Shown piece by piece: positions 27,671 through 27,960 of a stretch of DNA of 27,960 nt. The notes beneath the pieces are model-generated. The model saw nothing but the letters and a program-made list of their open reading frames with translations. It was not told where the DNA came from and ran no database searches. Both the position numbers and the translations under genes were made by a program. Positions within the stretch are counted from its first letter, which is position 1. Every line of letters starts with the position of its first letter. Source of the DNA: Betaproteobacteria bacterium (GTDB lineage: Bacteria; Pseudomonadota; Gammaproteobacteria; Burkholderiales; Burkholderiaceae); contig RFXC01000026.1 of assembly GCA_009921765.1 (NCBI GenBank), positions 1 to 27,960 of the forward strand, written 5' to 3'.

Positions 27671-27960
27671 ATGTCCGATCCGAGCCCGCTTGCCGCACTG
27701 ATCGACGCCGCGCTCACCGCGCCGTCGTGGCCGCTGCTCGCGCCCACGATGCTCTCGGCGCTGCTGCTGGGCTTGGGCGGTGCGGCACATTGCGTGGGGA
27801 TGTGCGGCGGCATCGTCGCCACGCTGAACCGGCGTACGGGCAGACCATCCGCAGGTTTTTCGGTGGTGACCCTGAGCGCGCGCCCCCCGGCCCCAGTCGG
27901 CCATCCCGCGCGCGTTGTCGATGCGCAACCGGCCGTTGCGTTGCAATGGGTCTACAACCT
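27671..27960 (+). CDS. Sulfite exporter TauE/SafE-like membrane protein (5' part, cut by window edge)
   Basis: Open frame of 96 complete codons running off the right edge. A hydrophobic segment (LSALLLGLGGAAHC, about 28-41) leads into HCVGMCGG (40-47), the Cys-containing signature of the UreH/TauE-like transmembrane family often linked to cytochrome oxidase copper assembly or heavy-metal handling. A Pro/Ala-rich loop follows, then LQWVYN at the edge, where homologues continue into NLGRxxSYxxAG and the next helix. The ATG at 27671 is the first in frame; no Shine-Dalgarno is obvious. It diverges from mtnA across 74 bases. The substrate is unknown, and metal handling rather than sulfite export is likely for the HCxGMCGG subgroup. 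Confidence 0.82.
   Translation, partial: MSDPSPLAALIDAALTAPSWPLLAPTMLSALLLGLGGAAHCVGMCGGIVATLNRRTGRPSAGFSVVTLSARPPAPVGHPARVVDAQPAVALQWVYN

Overview
This is a compact, GC-rich, almost fully coding stretch of a proteobacterial chromosome. Two conserved neighbourhoods point to a betaproteobacterium, most likely Burkholderiales: uvrA divergent from an MFS gene followed by ssb, and the run fmdB, DUF502, aspS, nudB, EEP nuclease, clsB. No rRNA, tRNA, CRISPR array, IS element, integrase or phage gene was seen. No gene-free stretch exceeds 300 bases; the longest is the 279-base folE leader.

Layout, left to right. At 1-1190 lie the start of an SGNH/GDSL hydrolase (cut by the left edge) and an XdhC-family gene, both minus. 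At 1369-4545 is a stress module: a divergent GroEL paralogue followed by Hsp20 (minus), with a MscS-type channel diverging from it. At 4567-9761 is a tightly packed minus-strand run: DUF429 (predicted RNase H-fold nuclease), PLP aminotransferase, Lhr-type helicase, PdeM phosphoesterase. folE (plus, 10041-10781) follows, with a structured leader. At 10843-13664 are the MBL-fold exonuclease and ATP-dependent DNA ligase (minus). With lhr and pdeM these make up the four-gene ligase-associated DNA damage response set, here split into two halves by folE, DUF429 and the aminotransferase. At 13719-19372 are clsB, EEP, nudB, aspS, DUF502 and fmdB, all minus and close-packed; with exo and lig they form an eight-gene co-directional run. 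At 19541-22688 are an aldehyde dehydrogenase, ssb and an MFS transporter (minus), then uvrA on plus (22806-25658). At 25702-27596 are a class II aldolase and mtnA (minus, 4-base overlap), the signature pair of the DHAP shunt for 5'-methylthioadenosine/5'-deoxyadenosine salvage. A TauE/SafE-like membrane protein gene runs off the right edge.

The main themes are DNA repair (Lhr, PdeM, exonuclease, ligase, UvrA, SSB and perhaps the DUF429 nuclease), protein and envelope stress (GroEL-like, Hsp20, MscS, ClsB), and folate or salvage metabolism (FolE, NudB, MtnA with aldolase). The observations most worth checking are the split repair locus with a candidate extra nuclease, the GroEL paralogue with altered ATP-pocket residues and no GGM tail, AspRS residues that predict a non-discriminating enzyme, and the DHAP-shunt pair whose aldolase carries an unusual insertion. 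Everything here was read by eye from sequence; no database search was run.
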